Assembly: GCA_934047225.1 (NCBI GenBank)
Contig: OW203992.1
Coordinates: forward strand, 19,705,501 to 19,769,500
Length of the DNA stretch: 64,000 nucleotides
Direction of reading: 5' to 3'
From: Ypsolopha sequella
Lineage: Eukaryota > Arthropoda > Insecta > Lepidoptera > Ypsolophidae
Both the position numbers and the translations under genes were made by a program. Below the pieces are notes generated by a model, which saw nothing but the letters and a program-made list of their open reading frames with translations, searched no databases and was not told where the DNA came from. Shown here in pieces: positions 1 to 11,617 of this stretch; the first letter of the stretch is position 1; each line of letters begins with the position of its first letter.

Positions 1-421
1 AAAAATACATTCTAAACAATACAATTCTGACACTATCCTATAACGAAAAAATACAAGTGACTCAAAATAAAAGTAAACGGATGACGTCAGTGTCGTGGCA
101 ACAAAAAGGCACTGGCTCAGCATTACGCCACGGTTTAACCCGCAGCGCTGGTATTCTGCCATTCGAGATAAAAACAATGCAGGCCTTTTGGATTATTGAT
201 TCAAATTAAGCAGACATTGTAGCCAATTTTGAAGGCTTTAATTTTGGTTTTAGTGTTGTCAAAACTAAAATTATTCCAATGTGATTTCACTCATGTTCCT
301 TCATTTAAGGGCTATTTTGCAATAAAGAAAATTTAGTTTTGACATAAATTAGCTTTATTCAAAGATCCATGAGCGGTTTATTATTGAGATTGATTTGTAC
401 AAAATATAGAAAAGGACTTAC
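1..421 (-). other. Intron downstream of the T-box exon, with a MITE remnant
   Basis: This stretch begins with the GTAAGT donor of the T-box exon, read on the minus strand, and runs to the window edge. Bases ~218-350 resemble the element at 9019-9182: both contain 'gaaggctttaatt', 'tgtcaaaactaaa' and a 'tattttgcaa' core with inverted arms. This is therefore probably an old foldback MITE. No coding sequence is seen. Confidence 0.6.
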
Positions 422-695
422 CTGTCCATTTTTATCCATCTCATTGTTGGTGAGCTTGACCTTCTCGAAGGAGACAACCTGCTTGCGCAGCTGGTCCCCG
501 GAGAAGGGTGAGTCTGGGTGCGGGTAGAGGCGCGCGGGCGCTGGAGGGTCCGCCTTGCCGGCTACCAGCCACGAGGAGCGGTGGTATGCGTATCGGTACC
601 GCTTGCTGTCCACTGGCACCACATCTAGCAGTACCGCGTACCGCGCCTCGCCGCGGCACCCCACGAACGACACGCGTACCGTCGGGAACATGCGT
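422..695 (-). CDS. H15/mid: Internal exon of a Tbx20-class T-box transcription factor (midline/H15-like)
   Basis: This exon encodes the central part of a T-box DNA-binding domain. It contains RVSF, YAVLLD, the family hallmark [47 protein letters not shown] and a final KNGQ. The [15 protein letters not shown] and NNEMDKNGQ stretches point to the Tbx20/midline/H15 class rather than Brachyury, Omb or Dorsocross. The exon is 274 nt. On the minus strand it follows a pyrimidine-rich acceptor (ctgttccag, AG at 697-696), begins with the last base of a split codon, and ends after CAG (424-422) at a perfect GTAAGT donor (421-416), phase 0. No stop interrupts it. The in-frame ATG at 691-689 is an internal Met of the domain, not the start. 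Family members are nuclear regulators of heart, nervous-system and segment patterning. The upstream part of the T-box and the downstream DNA-contacting half were not found. Paralogue assignment between midline and H15 is not possible from one exon. Confidence 0.93.
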
Positions 696-744
696 CTGGA
701 ACAGATATAACACTATTAACACTTATGTTCTCTCTACACGATAT

Positions 745-1607
745 TTAAGGGCGATTAGTGTCGCCAAATTCAGCTGGATTTGTATACCGAATATCGACGG
801 AAACTATATTGAAATAGGATTCATAACAGCGCGCATTGCATAGTGGCTGTTACGAGACGCTCGCTGTGTCCTTGATAGAGCGAAATAAGAGAAAATAATA
901 ATTTTCACTTGAACGTGATTGTTTGGTTGAAACATCCTATGTTAGGTTAATTGCTATCAAAAACCAGGTTTATCTATTAATCAAAGCATAAATTAATTAA
1001 ATCGACTAAGTCGAAGAGCAGTAGGGAATTGAAGTAAAAAACAGCATTCGGTTTTAAAAAAAATCATTGAGAAGTTTTTGTGGTACGAAATAGAACATTT
1101 TTATATATTATGTTGTCTCAGAGTTGATAATTCATTTATTTTTTTTCCAATATTTATGGTCCAGCGACAAACGCAATACTATGCCCCTTAAGGCGATTAC
1201 CTTCGCCAAATTAGCAGCTTGATGTTTGTCTGTATCAATATCGACGGAAACGACATTGAAATAGCGTTCAAATCAGTGCACAACGCGTGGTGGCTGTTAC
1301 GACGCTCGCTGCGTCCTTGAAAGGGCAAAATAGGAGAAAATTATACTTTTACATGGGCGTCATTGTTCGATTGAATAATTCTATGTTATATTTATAGCTA
1401 TCAAGTTTATCTATTTATCAAAGCATAAATTAATTAAATCACCTAAGCCGCTTAGGAGCATTAGGAAATTCAAGCCAAAAACACACCATTCAGTTGAAAC
1501 AATTTTTCATATAGAAGTTTTGGTGGTACGAAAAAGAAAAATGTTGCATATGTTGTCCTAGAGTTGATAATCCATAATACATTTTTTCAATATTTTTGGT
1601 TTGGCCA
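745..1607. repeat. Diverged tandem duplication, two ~440-bp units
   Basis: Unit 1 (~745-1187) and unit 2 (~1188-1607) run parallel for their whole length. Shared blocks in the same order are 'aggcgatta', 'atatcgacggaaac', 'gtggctgttacga', 'cgctcgctg', 'aaagcataaattaattaaatc', 'gtggtacgaaa' and 'gagttgataat'. They differ by many substitutions and small indels, so the duplication is old. It lies just upstream of the T-box exon, inside the presumed intron. Confidence 0.85.
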
Positions 1608-1750
1608 TAAAAGAGGAGTAGGCTTTAGAAAGTACCCATTTGGCGGTATTAAGGGCCTTAAGTCAAAGAACAAGACGTGCACTGTCAAGGACAAAATTAC
1701 AGGTAATGGGCGGGTAATTTTCAGTATCTGCATTATTGAAAATCAGTTTA

Positions 1751-1751
1751 T

Positions 1752-1784
<33 letters not shown>
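1751..1784. repeat. (CA)n/(TA)n microsatellite
   Basis: A short CA run passes directly into a TA run. It abuts the lepidopteran repeat that begins with 'actcacgcctatctccc'. Confidence 0.9.
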
Positions 1785-2016
1785 CTCACGCCTATCTCCC
1801 AAAGGGGTAGGCAGAGACTACAGATTTCCATCTGCTACGATCCTGACACACCTCTTTCGGCTCTTCCACATCCATCAATCTAGTCATATAATCTCTTCTA
1901 TTCCGGGTACTTTTGACATTGCCCTTCTTAAATATCTCGCCAATTTGGTCAGCATATGTTCTTCTAGGGCGGCCTGGTCGAGCTGTACCTTTGACTTGAA
2001 AATCAGTTTCTTTCAC
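1783..2016 (-). pseudogene. Fragment of a common lepidopteran repeat with a protein-like tail
   Basis: On the minus strand, 1792-2016 reads as a 74-residue frame with GRPRRTYADQIGEIFKKG, STRNRRDYMTRLMDVEE and CQDRSRWKSVVSAYPFG. From memory this tail is met again and again in moth genomes and looks like the C-terminal remnant of a mobile-element protein. The DNA 'tctcccaaaggggtaggcag' is a common marker of the same repeat, and a second short copy lies at ~29911-29950 (tctcccagaggggtaggc). It has no start context and no full-length gene around it. The exact family is not identified. Confidence 0.55.
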
Positions 2017-2029
2017 AAATACTAATAGG

Positions 2030-3053
2030 TTTAATATTTTAACTTATGGTAGTGATCGTAGGTGCCAATATTTTTTAAAATTCAAAAAAAAAAGTTTTTA
2101 TAGGTTGAGCACCCGACTACATATAAAGGTAATATATTTTAGTGTAGGTATCAATGATGGCCTGTTAAATCCATTGGGTAACGGCATAAAAAGCTACTTT
2201 AAATATTAACGTCAAACATTTCAACTTCGCTGTAAAACACTAGTAACTTTCATTTGTATGTTAATGCGACAAAATTTTTAACGCATAAATATAAAACCTC
2301 CAAAGTACACGATGCATCAGGCAGACTTCGCCGCACTAATGACCTCATAAGGACCGGCCGAAAACTAAATTAGACATTAAAATACAAAAAGCTTATAAAC
2401 CCCAAAAGTGTTTTACGAGACCAAAACACATGCTCGCAATAAAAAAAGATGATTAATGCATCTTATAAAAAAAACTGGCCGAAATCCGGCACGGCCGGTG
2501 ACTGTTATAATTACAGGGTGAAATTCGACTAGGAAATCAAACAAATATGATGCATTCGATTTTAATGCACCCTTAAATGGTCCGAAGCGCTTCCTGCCGG
2601 ACCCGACGCGATAACATCTACAAACACACACCCCTGCCTTATTTATGATCAAACTATTTTTTCAAACTTAAACGGCACTTTTTGTAATTTCGATGCTTAA
2701 ACAAGTAGTCATTGGCCTGTCAGATTAGATAACCGTTGAGCCACAATTTGTCCGACCGCCATAACCTGATCCGACATGCAGCCACCGGAACACAGTTATT
2801 CTTTACAATAAATAACTAATACTCAAAATTTATTACTAAATTCCTCAAGTACGTGCAATAAAATCGTGGAATGGAAGAAAGAGTTATTAGCGCTCATAAA
2901 CTAGAGACGTGATGTCAACTTACCTATATAAGAAAAGTATGATGATGATAATAATAAATAGAAAGAGACCTATAAAATTCTCGAAGGCTGGAGAACGCCA
3001 CCAGCGAGACGGCGATAAAGCTGGGGCACACAGAGCCTAGAGTTAAGGACAAG
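2030..3053. other. AT-rich intronic DNA, no recognised feature
   Basis: No domain, splice pair or clear repeat boundary was seen. A 79-residue minus-strand frame at 2413-2652 has no recognisable content and is not called. Confidence 0.5.
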
Positions 3054-3404
3054 TCATAAATAAATCGTATTAAGGAGTGTTTTGAATGGTCTTCCGTATC
3101 GGTCTTGGTGGATCTCGACGACAATACGTAAATGAATGTCAGCCACGTTTATGAGTGGGTCGTTAAGGCGAATGTCGCGCGATCCCGCGCCACCCAGCGC
3201 GCCTGCGTAATGAGCCGCATCCATCATGGATAACCATCGGGGCCATGACCGCTGCTGCCTCGCTCTGCTACCAATAAACACTCCTCCATCTCCGTTTCTG
3301 GGATAAACGTCAACACGCGTACATTCCGCATCCTTTACGAGTCGATTAGTTGCTTGCAGATTCATAGCGAGCAATGGTTGCAGAAAAACTAGAATATCCG
3401 CCAT
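3054..3404 (-). CDS. Unrecognised 116-residue open frame, possibly not a gene
   Basis: This minus-strand frame starts with ATG (MADILVFLQPLLAMNLQ) and ends in TAA after TLLNTIYL. It is richer in GC than its surroundings, with RARQQRSWPRWLSMMDAAH in the middle and RLNDPLINVADIHLRIVVE near the end. No signal peptide, membrane segment or known motif is visible. It could be a remnant of a mobile-element protein or chance. No promoter or poly(A) signal supports it. Listed only because its composition differs from the AT-rich neighbourhood. Confidence 0.2.
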   Translation of the reverse strand: MADILVFLQPLLAMNLQATNRLVKDAECTRVDVYPRNGDGGVFIGSRARQQRSWPRWLSMMDAAHYAGALGGAGSRDIRLNDPLINVADIHLRIVVEIHQDRYGRPFKTLLNTIYL

Positions 3405-3592
3405 GTTAGTAGAACCACATACTGTGGAAGAACGCTACTTTCTTCTATTTTAACTCAATTCCATACTAGCAAGATAAGTCATTTTTTCATTTCTCGGTTT
3501 GCAGAGGTTTGTTAGCCTACAGTAATTAATATTGAGAAAAACCATGGAATTTTCCTCTATGAGAAAAACAAACACTTAATAAAAAGAGGTGT

Positions 3593-3718
3593 TTCAGGCG
3601 ATATGTAAAAGTTTTAGCGTCCCTGTTACTCCATATGCGAAAAAACCCTCAGTGCGAGTGGGATGGATTCGTGGAAAAGTAGCAAAAAGTCGGATTTTTA
3701 TTAATATGAAATGTACTA
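3593..3718. repeat. Dispersed repeat, inverted copy at ~36300-36425
   Basis: The stretch containing 'cgatatgtaaaagttttagc', 'tccatatgcgaaaaaaccct' and 'aagtagcaaaaagtcgg' recurs in the opposite orientation 33 kb away with few differences. It adjoins the foldback element to its right. Confidence 0.85.
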
Positions 3719-3759
3719 AAAAGCCGCCCCACATGACAATGGAGTGCATAGGCGTTAGC

Positions 3760-4291
3760 ACTAGGGTGTGTCGATTTTCCTCTTTTTTCAAAATTCATAT
3801 TGTAACCGTGAAATTATTTTGAAAGGATCTATAAAAAGCTCAAATAAAAAATAATTAAAATATTGGACGCCATCCTCTGCTCGCCCATTTGATTCAAAGT
3901 TTTACAAAATGTATGGAGTAAGAAAAAAAACTTTTTTCTCTAAATTTTTTTGTATCATCATAAAAATATTCGTCTCTTAACATTCTCAGAAAAAAGAAAA
4001 ACTATTATTTCACAGAATTTCCCATATGTGGCATTTTTATCGTTTTTTTTTTGTCTTACGTCCTCAAACACAATTTTCATGACTTATTTTTAGTGAATTA
4101 CATACAAAATGATGAAACAAAAAAAAACATTTTTTTTATCCCATACATTTTGTAAAACTTTGAATCAAATGAGCGAGCAGAGGATGTCATCCAATGTTTT
4201 TATTTCTTTACTTGAGCTTTTATAAATCCTTTTAAAATAATTTCACACTTACAATACGAAATTCGAAAAAAGTGGAAAATCGACCCTAGTC
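3760..4291. mobile_element. Foldback (long inverted repeat) element, ~530 bp
   Basis: The left arm runs from 'actagggtgtgtcgattttcc' through 'gtgaaattattttgaaagga' to 'attcaaagttttacaaaatg'. It is matched in reverse by the right arm ending 'aaaatcgaccctagt'. The arms are each ~200 bp with a short AT-rich centre and no coding sequence. This is a non-autonomous foldback/MITE-like element; the superfamily is not assigned because no clear target duplication was found. Confidence 0.8.
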
Positions 4292-5980
4292 ACACACACA
4301 ACGAGCTAAGCTAACACCGTATACATAATGTAGACTGACGGTCGGCCACAGTTTCAGGCTTCGAGAGTCGCGCCAAGCGGTTCTTCTTGCGACGACGGTG
4401 CCGGCGGAGATAACAAATATATGAAGTTGTATAGAGCCGGCCATGGGTCGCCGCTCGCGCGTCTTCTCCGGCTTCGAGTGACTTGCGCTCTCGGGACGGC
4501 GGTGTGCAGGGAGGCGGGCGGTTGAAATAGTGATCGAGTGCACAGGACGAACCTAGTGTCGAGCGCTTTGAGCGAGCGAGCGAGCGCGCTATACATCCGA
4601 TGCGGTGGAAGGCGCCGAAGGGTGTCGTGGCAGGGCAAATCCCGTCGCAAAAACCGCCTGGAATCACAGCAAGAAGCACCGCCAGAAGCCTGGAGCTGTG
4701 GCCCTGGCGTAAGAACTGCCCGGCCCCACATTTTCCGCGCTCAAAGGTCCAAATAAGAGATTAGGTGCGAAAACCGAGCTTGCTAAAGAAGAAGTAGATA
4801 AAGAAGACACTCATACACGTGTTATATATGTATACACTCATTGTACTGAATAATCAAAATGTATAAAATACAAAACTTACATATGTTGCTATCGTAACAA
4901 TGTATTATAAGGTTTGCTTTCGAATTCTAACTAATTGTGTGATTAGCACTCATCTACTTATAGAAGTACAAGATCCTAGTCTACCAAAGTGCTAAAATAT
5001 ATACAGCAGACCCATGAGAAAATTTAACGAACCGTAGCAGACAGTAGTAAATTGTGCAAAAATACTCAGCATTATCAACATTCCCTATCTAATTGTAACT
5101 ACTTAAATTAAATACATTTATGTAAAATGCTTGCTATTTCCGTATATCTATATTATCGTATGTGTGTACGTATATGAATATTGGAAAAAATATACATAAG
5201 TCAAGTAATAATACATTTAAATTACGCTGTTTACTCACCCTATAAGACTAAAATGTAAATAAAGAAAACAACATTCAAAATTTGTAACTACCCTTCTTTC
5301 AATATAAAGAGAAACCGCAATGTTGCGACAAATAATTAAATAAGAAAAAGAGCCAATTTCGATTCGGCGAGGGTAAGTGCACCAATTATGGGCTACCACT
5401 TCCGGAAAGAGAGGCGCGAAAGTTGTCCGCAGAAAACCCCGAACTTCCTATAATTATTGGTATTTACCCTACCCTTTGTGTACCTATAATAAACACGTTG
5501 GTGGAATGAAGCTCGCATATGTGTGTGTGTGTGTATGTAAGACAAATCCACAATGAATGCTGATTATAACATTTCCTTGTAAGGTAATGAACTGCTCATT
5601 AGAAGTTGATCGAAATACGAATTTAATTGTATTGATGAAGTCGCGTGTTCAATGAAATGAGACCATCACTATGCAACGTGAGCTGCTCGAGTGATGTTTT
5701 TGCGACAATTACACGATAATTATCTGACCCTATTTAGCGAGGCTAGTAATTGGTTCGCGATAGTGCGAATTAAAAAAATAACGAGAGCAAATTCCTAGAG
5801 GTCACGAGAATTAAGAGCGTGCATTGCAGAGACCGACGACTAGCCTGCTGCTACTTGGGTTGATATTATTTTATTTTTTAACGCTTACACTACATTACTT
5901 TATATTCTCTGACATTACTGTGATGTAGTCTTGATAAAACATGTTCTTATTCAGAAACGTAAAGGTTTTGTGTTCTTTTT
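4292..5980. other. Intronic DNA with a GC-rich block at ~4440-4760
   Basis: Bases ~4440-4760 are strongly GC- and CpG-rich ('gagcgagcgagcgagcgcgc', 'ggaggcgggcgg') compared with both sides. Several short frames cross it in both strands but none shows a known domain. It could be a regulatory block or an old exon of an unrelated transcript. A (TG)n run sits at 5519-5534. The remainder is AT-rich without recognised features. Confidence 0.45.
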
Positions 5981-7019
5981 TTCGTTTTACGATATGTACT
6001 CGTAATTGAAAAATAATTTAACAAGCATTGTTTCCATATTTATGGCCGTTCTGTTTAACAATAGAGCGTAAACAAATAACCCCATAGTTGTGTAATACTG
6101 ACGATTATTATAACATACAAATATTAAATAAATATAACGTGCAGTAATTTTAAAACTGCAATTTTCGCTAAAGATTTCAGAATAGCTCGCGTGCGAATGA
6201 GCTGTTGCAATTTGCAAATATCTATTTACACCTGTCAATAGGAATGATTAACGATGACCTTTTGTGTATCGTGATGCTTATAATATAATTATTCAAGCGT
6301 GGACTTGCTTTGTTTTTATGCCTTCACTAACAAGCTATTTTGCAAAAAAGAAACCAACTAAACGAAAATCAGATAGTAACCTGCTATAGTTGACTTCCAC
6401 CTTCCTCATTGACTCAAGCAAAAAGCTAATGGTGTGAACGCGACAACGTTCCGAGATGATAGGGATGCGCTATTACGAGACGCGTGAGGTCGCGTGTCGC
6501 GCGTCATATGTCGCTCAAACGTCACGTTACGTCGTCGCCACGCACGCGTTGCGTCGCGTCACTCGGATAATCTCCAAACGCACGGCTTTCGTTGTTACGC
6601 CTCGTCTCAACTGCTATACTATTTATTACATTGGTATGGTACTTTGTATGATTGCTTCTGTTGCGGGTATTGTTACTGACTGTAGGCAAAATTAGCAAAA
6701 GTAGGGACGTCTCCACAAGTATATAATTGCCTCCAGGTTCATATCTATTGTACGAGTATACTTTCCTCGAGTTAACTTTTATTTTTTTTTATATGCAAAC
6801 AGTTGTCAGAAATACCTTTAAATATCTATTTAAATTCGAATCAATTTTGTTATTGAAACGATTTTCAGTCATCAAATTAAAACCTATTAACAGTCTAAAT
6901 AAGATTTAGCGACTGTCGGCCTAGCCAATGTAAGCAACAACTGAGACTTTGGTTTTCTTTTTATAAATTAAAATTGCGGAAGAACACTGGAAATCCTTTA
7001 ACAAAATAAGATCGACGCA
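5981..7019. other. Intronic DNA, CpG-dense stretch at ~6450-6600
   Basis: A CpG-dense segment ('cgcgtgtcgcgcgtcatatg', 'cgcacgcgttgcgtcgcgtc') stands out from AT-rich flanks. Short frames overlap it but none carries a motif. No repeat copy of it was seen elsewhere in the window. Confidence 0.4.
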
Positions 7020-7046
7020 ACTTTGGAATTTTTGGAAGCCCACGCT

Positions 7047-7510
7047 CAGTCCGTTGCGTGTCATCTGTCAGTCCGCCATTTTAATTCCTCTGTAAATTAT
7101 ACAAATTGACACTTGACATGTTTTGTCGTCTCCCGGGTAATCGTGCGAAATGGAATTCACATTTTATTACTTGTGTAAAGAGGAGAGGGTTCACGTCGTT
7201 ATCTTGTCATTTGATCTCGTTTTTATTTCGCTACCAAGATGAAGTAGCGTGCAAATCGTATTTTATTTTTGTGCAAAGTTCTCTGTTCAATGTTTTATTT
7301 ATGTATTGTTGTTTTTTGGTTTATTTATTATTGTGCTAAGGAGCTAAAACTTCATCAGATTTTTGATTTTATGACGTCGTTACACATGAAAAATAATGGA
7401 GACATAAATATTGTGAAAAGTGACGTTTGGTTAACGGCCTCAGTGCAACGTATATAAAGAAGCCACTCCGCGGGGCGCCTGCGCAGTGCCACGCTACAGG
7501 GTAAGTTTTT
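7047..7510 (+). promoter_or_regulatory. Candidate TATA promoter with a short leader exon and donor
   Basis: A TATATAAAG box at 7451-7459 is followed 34 bases later by a GCAGTG initiator-like site (A at 7485), and then by ACAGG|GTAAGT with the donor GT at 7501-7502. If real, this is a plus-strand transcript with a ~16-nt non-coding first exon. Two further TCAGTC initiator-like sequences lie at ~7049 and ~7071. No downstream exon could be assigned, so the call rests on spacing alone. Confidence 0.3.
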
Positions 7511-8002
7511 GCTAATTAAAATTCTTTATCTTTGTTATCGCCTTGATAATGTCGGTATGCGAGTTATTAATAAAAAGGATACTTGTTTAGATCTTTATGT
7601 TGTATTTATTAGTGTTTAATTATCACACAAATTGTTATTTGCTCTAAATAACAATGCAATGGTCAATTAACATAATTACAAACAATAAATGAAATATTTA
7701 ATAAATTTACATTTATTTATCTGTCTTTTTTTTACGTATTTGCTCTAGCTATATGAAAACCAGTTTGGAAATAATTCATCTATAAAAGTTTGACCTAAAT
7801 TAAAGTTCACGCCAGTCAATTTATAACCAGCCTGGACTATTTAATGATAAGTGTATATAATTTAATTTGAAATATCACTCAATGATGAAATAAATAAGAC
7901 ATCCGTTCTGTATGTGTTAGGCCTAAATAGTTTTTTTTTTCTTATTATAGGTCTAATTAGTTGTGGGTATGTTTCAAGATTTAAGGTCTTGTGAAATATG
8001 TT

Positions 8003-8213
8003 GCAGATACGGCCAGTCACATCACTACGTAAACAAACGAATGTAGCAGGTACGGCCAGTCACATCACTATGTAAACATACGAATGTAGCAGGTACGGCC
8101 AGTCACATCACTATGTAAACATACGAATGTAGCAGGTACGGCCAGTCACATCACTAAGTAAACATACGAATGTAGCAGGTACGGCCAGTCAGATCACTAT
8201 GTAAACATATGTA
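8003..8213. repeat. 43-bp tandem repeat, ~5 copies
   Basis: The unit contains 'ggtacggccagtcacatcac' and 'gtaaacatacgaatgtagca'. The copies are nearly identical, differing by single bases such as cacatc/cagatc. There are no spacers, so this is a minisatellite. It abuts the inverted-repeat element on its right. Confidence 0.95.
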
Positions 8214-8242
8214 TGAGTATACAGTACTATCATTACGATTTG

Positions 8243-8492
8243 TTCGCAGTCGGATTGTGAAAAACCCGCCTTTTTCTAAGTATTCGAAACAGAACATTTC
8301 AATTCAGAATTCACTCAATAGTTATTCCACAAAACCTTATTATCTATGTTTTGTGTAAACTGTCATCGCAGAGTTTCCATTGGTTACTGTAAATTGGAAT
8401 TTCAAAATTTAATCATTTAAAAAATTTTGACATTAAGTGTTCTGTTTCGATTAATTAGAAAAAGGCGGGTTCTTCACAATCCGGCTGCGAAA
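8243..8492. mobile_element. MITE with ~50-bp terminal inverted repeats
   Basis: The left end 'cgcagtcggattgtgaaaaa' plus 'cccgcctttttct' and 'cgaaacagaaca' is matched in reverse by 'tgttctgtttcg', 'agaaaaaggcgggtt' and 'cacaatccggctgcg' at the right end. The element is ~250 bp with no coding sequence. Confidence 0.85.
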
Positions 8493-9018
8493 CCACTCTT
8501 AACCAAGGTAACGGAGTGACTGTCGGTTGATGCTCTAAGGGTTTACCGCATCTAACCAGAAATATTTCTTTATTTCCTTATATTTTTTGGAAAAGTCCAC
8601 ACAAAGTGTTGAACATTTTGCAACTCTTTGGTCAAATACTAAACATTAAAAAAAATGTATCGTAGCGAGAAACCACAGATTTTACACTATTACACTACTT
8701 TATCTACCACAGGAACATAAAATAACGTTTTTTGATATATACACATCTATAGTAATTGAAAGCAAATGATTTTGTGAAACATCAATCAATCATGTTTTGT
8801 TTAATATTGTTCTGTTTGTATTTCCAACTGACACTATAGTCAAAGGGACTACAAAAACTATATATAGGTAGTTTTTCCATTCAAAATCAGACAACATACA
8901 TTATCATTATCATAACATTATAATATACATTATCATGATACATTTATCAGTGACGAATTTGTATCAGATTGTGTACTGAGAGATAACCAATAAAAAATTA
9001 AAAGAAAACAAAGGTAAT
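8493..9018. other. AT-rich intronic DNA, nothing recognised
   Basis: No repeat boundary, RNA gene or coding signal was seen in this stretch. Confidence 0.5.
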
Positions 9019-9182
9019 GAAGCTGATTCTGAAGGCTTTAATTATTGTTATAGTGCTGTCAAAACTAAATTTTGGTCATTGCAAAATAGTCCTCTAAGTT
9101 TGAAGAATAGAAGCAAAATTACTTTGGAATAATTTTAATTTTGACAGAATTAAAACTAAAATTAAAGCCGTTAGAATCGGCT
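9019..9182. mobile_element. Short foldback MITE
   Basis: The left end 'agctgattctgaaggcttta' and the right end 'taaagccgttagaatcggct' are inverted copies, with 'tgtcaaaac' and 'ttttgacag' inside them. The ~164-bp element is related to the remnant at ~218-350. Confidence 0.75.
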
Positions 9183-9997
9183 ACATTATAATACTAAATC
9201 ACAATCAATTTTCCTTAGCTTTACACCAGAATGTTCGCTGACACTGCTGGGGTAATTCATACGTCAATACGTACACAATCAAACAATTTTACATGCTCAC
9301 CGAAGATTTGCGTGCCACGCCGCTGGCTCATTTTCTCTGACCAAACAAACGAATTACAGCGATTGGTCATACAAAACATTCATGAGTTTCTAGATTTCTA
9401 GTGAAAACTCATACGTTTTCTCGGTGAAAGTGCACCTTTTCATGCGACTATAATTAGAGGTAAACCTAGGGGAATGTCTAGGTAAAGTTCTATCGCCAAT
9501 AGTCACCATGTCCAGAACGATTATCGTTAACCCTTTCATGGTGGCGTGTGTAAGCGCAGCAATTTGTAAAAAGGTTAAATTAGCTTAGCTCTGTTCATAA
9601 ATGTGTTTTTGATTCAGTATGATTTTTTACATGTCCAAATAAAATTGCAACGTTATCAGCAAGAAAGTGAAATCATCTAATCGTGATATACATAAAAATA
9701 ACAATTTTGGCTAAAAGCAATGAGATGTCAAGAACGACGAGCAAAAAACTTAAAAAAATGAAAAATAATTATTTTGCGAAGATAAAATTGTATGAAATTA
9801 TCTGAGCATGCCCTAGCGCCATACATTTTTTCACAATCATTTTTTTGTTCTTTATTAGTTGTTGGTGTACTTGACATAATTCTCATTGCTTTTCCAGTTG
9901 TGCGTATGCCATTGATTCTTACTTACAGACTTGAGCAATCCCATGAACAAGTATAAGCTGATAGGAACACAAAAACAATATTCTATCGGCACTTAAT
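9183..9997. other. AT-rich intronic DNA, nothing recognised
   Basis: No coding motif, repeat end or RNA-like structure was identified. Confidence 0.5.
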
Positions 9998-10029
9998 CGA
10001 ATTCACCATAGGTAAGAAAATGTGTGTAT

Positions 10030-10386
10030 GTTCCGTACCCAAAGGGTAACCAACGGGAAGGTAACAACGGGAAGGGTAACAAACTGGAAGGGTAACCAAC
10101 GCTGTCCGTCTGTCTGCTGTCCGTCTGTCTGTCCGTCTGTTTGTTCGTCTGTCTGTCCGTCTGTCACCAGGCTGTGTCTCATGAACCGTGATAGTTAGAC
10201 AGTTGAAATTTTCACAGATGTTGTATTTCTGTTGCCGCTATAACAACAAATACTAAATAAAACAGAATAAAATAAACATTGAAGGGGGCTCCCAAACAAC
10301 AGACATATTTTTTTGCCGTTTTTATAGATAATGGTACGGAACCCTTCGTGCGCGAGTCCGACTCGCCGGCCAAGTGGCCGGTTTTT
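10030..10386. repeat. Common lepidopteran interspersed repeat with (CTGTC/CGTCTGT)n core
   Basis: It begins with 'gttccgtacccaaagggtaa', carries a CTGTC-rich simple stretch at ~10108-10162, and ends in 'tccgactcgccggccaagtg' and 'gccggtttttt'. From memory this end sequence is among the most frequent repeats of moth genomes. Partial relatives are seen at ~37785-37850, ~45010-45075 and ~59660-59700. Confidence 0.7.
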
Positions 10387-11617
10387 TATAAATTTAAACG
10401 GATAAAAATTATGCATGTTCAGTAAGATACGTGACTCCATTTAAGGCGCTTTATGCTGCAAAGTGCTGCTTTAGAAAAAAAAAACATTGTTTACTTTAGA
10501 ATAATTATTGAAAATCTGCTGAAGTAAATGCGTAAATATAGCAATGAACTATTTTTAAATAGCATAGTTTTCATAGACAACGTCTTTGATGAACTAAAAT
10601 TTTAACTTATGCCAAAAGCGGCCGTTTTGAGCGCTCAGTATTTTATAAGCTCAGCTTAAGTATTTTTTTTCTAAAGTGGCAGCACTTTCGCAACACATAG
10701 CGCCTTAATGTAGCCTCTATTAATTCACAGTGTTGCAAAACTGTATGTTCTGGTAAAAATTTCTATTGCAAACACAAATTTTCGATCGGCAAAAATATAA
10801 CGAAAGGATTATATGCGGTGGCCCCTATCTATGTCCATTATAATATCATCCCGACTCCACTTCGAGATTACTAATATAGCTTAACAAGATGTTTAGAATC
10901 CTATGTCTGTGTGATAAAGTCTACATTAGATTGTCAGTTTCTGGACCTACTGAGATGTAATTAACTGTTTTACACTCCACTAATGGCTTCATTTCGCTAA
11001 TGACCGCCTCGCATCTCTTCCTTTTGCTTCTATCTCTACTTCATAAATCCGTAGCTAAGCTAACTTAAACTTTAGTGATTGGAGATATGGATCAAATTAA
11101 ACTGGGTAACATTTTGTATGATAAAGAAGATTATTTTAGTGTGACCAATCGGTACAGTTATTTCTGAAGTAACAGTTCACAGTAACTAAGACTATATAGG
11201 TATATATATCATCAATCTTGTAGCTTATAGAATTATCATCATTTTTTGTTTTCCCGCCAATTTTCGCGCGTTCTCAATATTTTCATTATATCTCTGGAAA
11301 TAGTTATTATAATCTAATGCGGCTTTATTTTCTGTAACTAAATTAAATTCTCCATGTGTTTAAAAAAAAATGAAATAAAATATTTGTTTTTATACCTATG
11401 TATGTACGGGCTAAATTGCGCGGAGACTTAGTTTACATAAATATGTATATTCCATATATTATTCTGTCTAAACAAATATAATAATATTGTAGAAATAAAC
11501 AAACAATAATAATAAAATTTAAAATAAAAATAGTTTAGGCGTAAAATAAGGGTCAATGAATACTACCTACAACTATTTTAAATTATTATTTACATTTTTT
11601 GTTATTATTGCTTGTCT
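10387..11617. other. AT-rich intronic DNA, nothing recognised
   Basis: Long AT-rich sequence without a supported gene or repeat boundary. Confidence 0.5.

Noticed and set aside
4610..4740. Weak resemblance of the GC-rich block to a histone-like coding sequence
   Set aside because: Only scattered short matches could be forced, with many gaps and no consistent frame.
8003..8213. Direct repeats considered as a CRISPR array
   Set aside because: The units are contiguous with no unique spacers, and the genome is a eukaryote.
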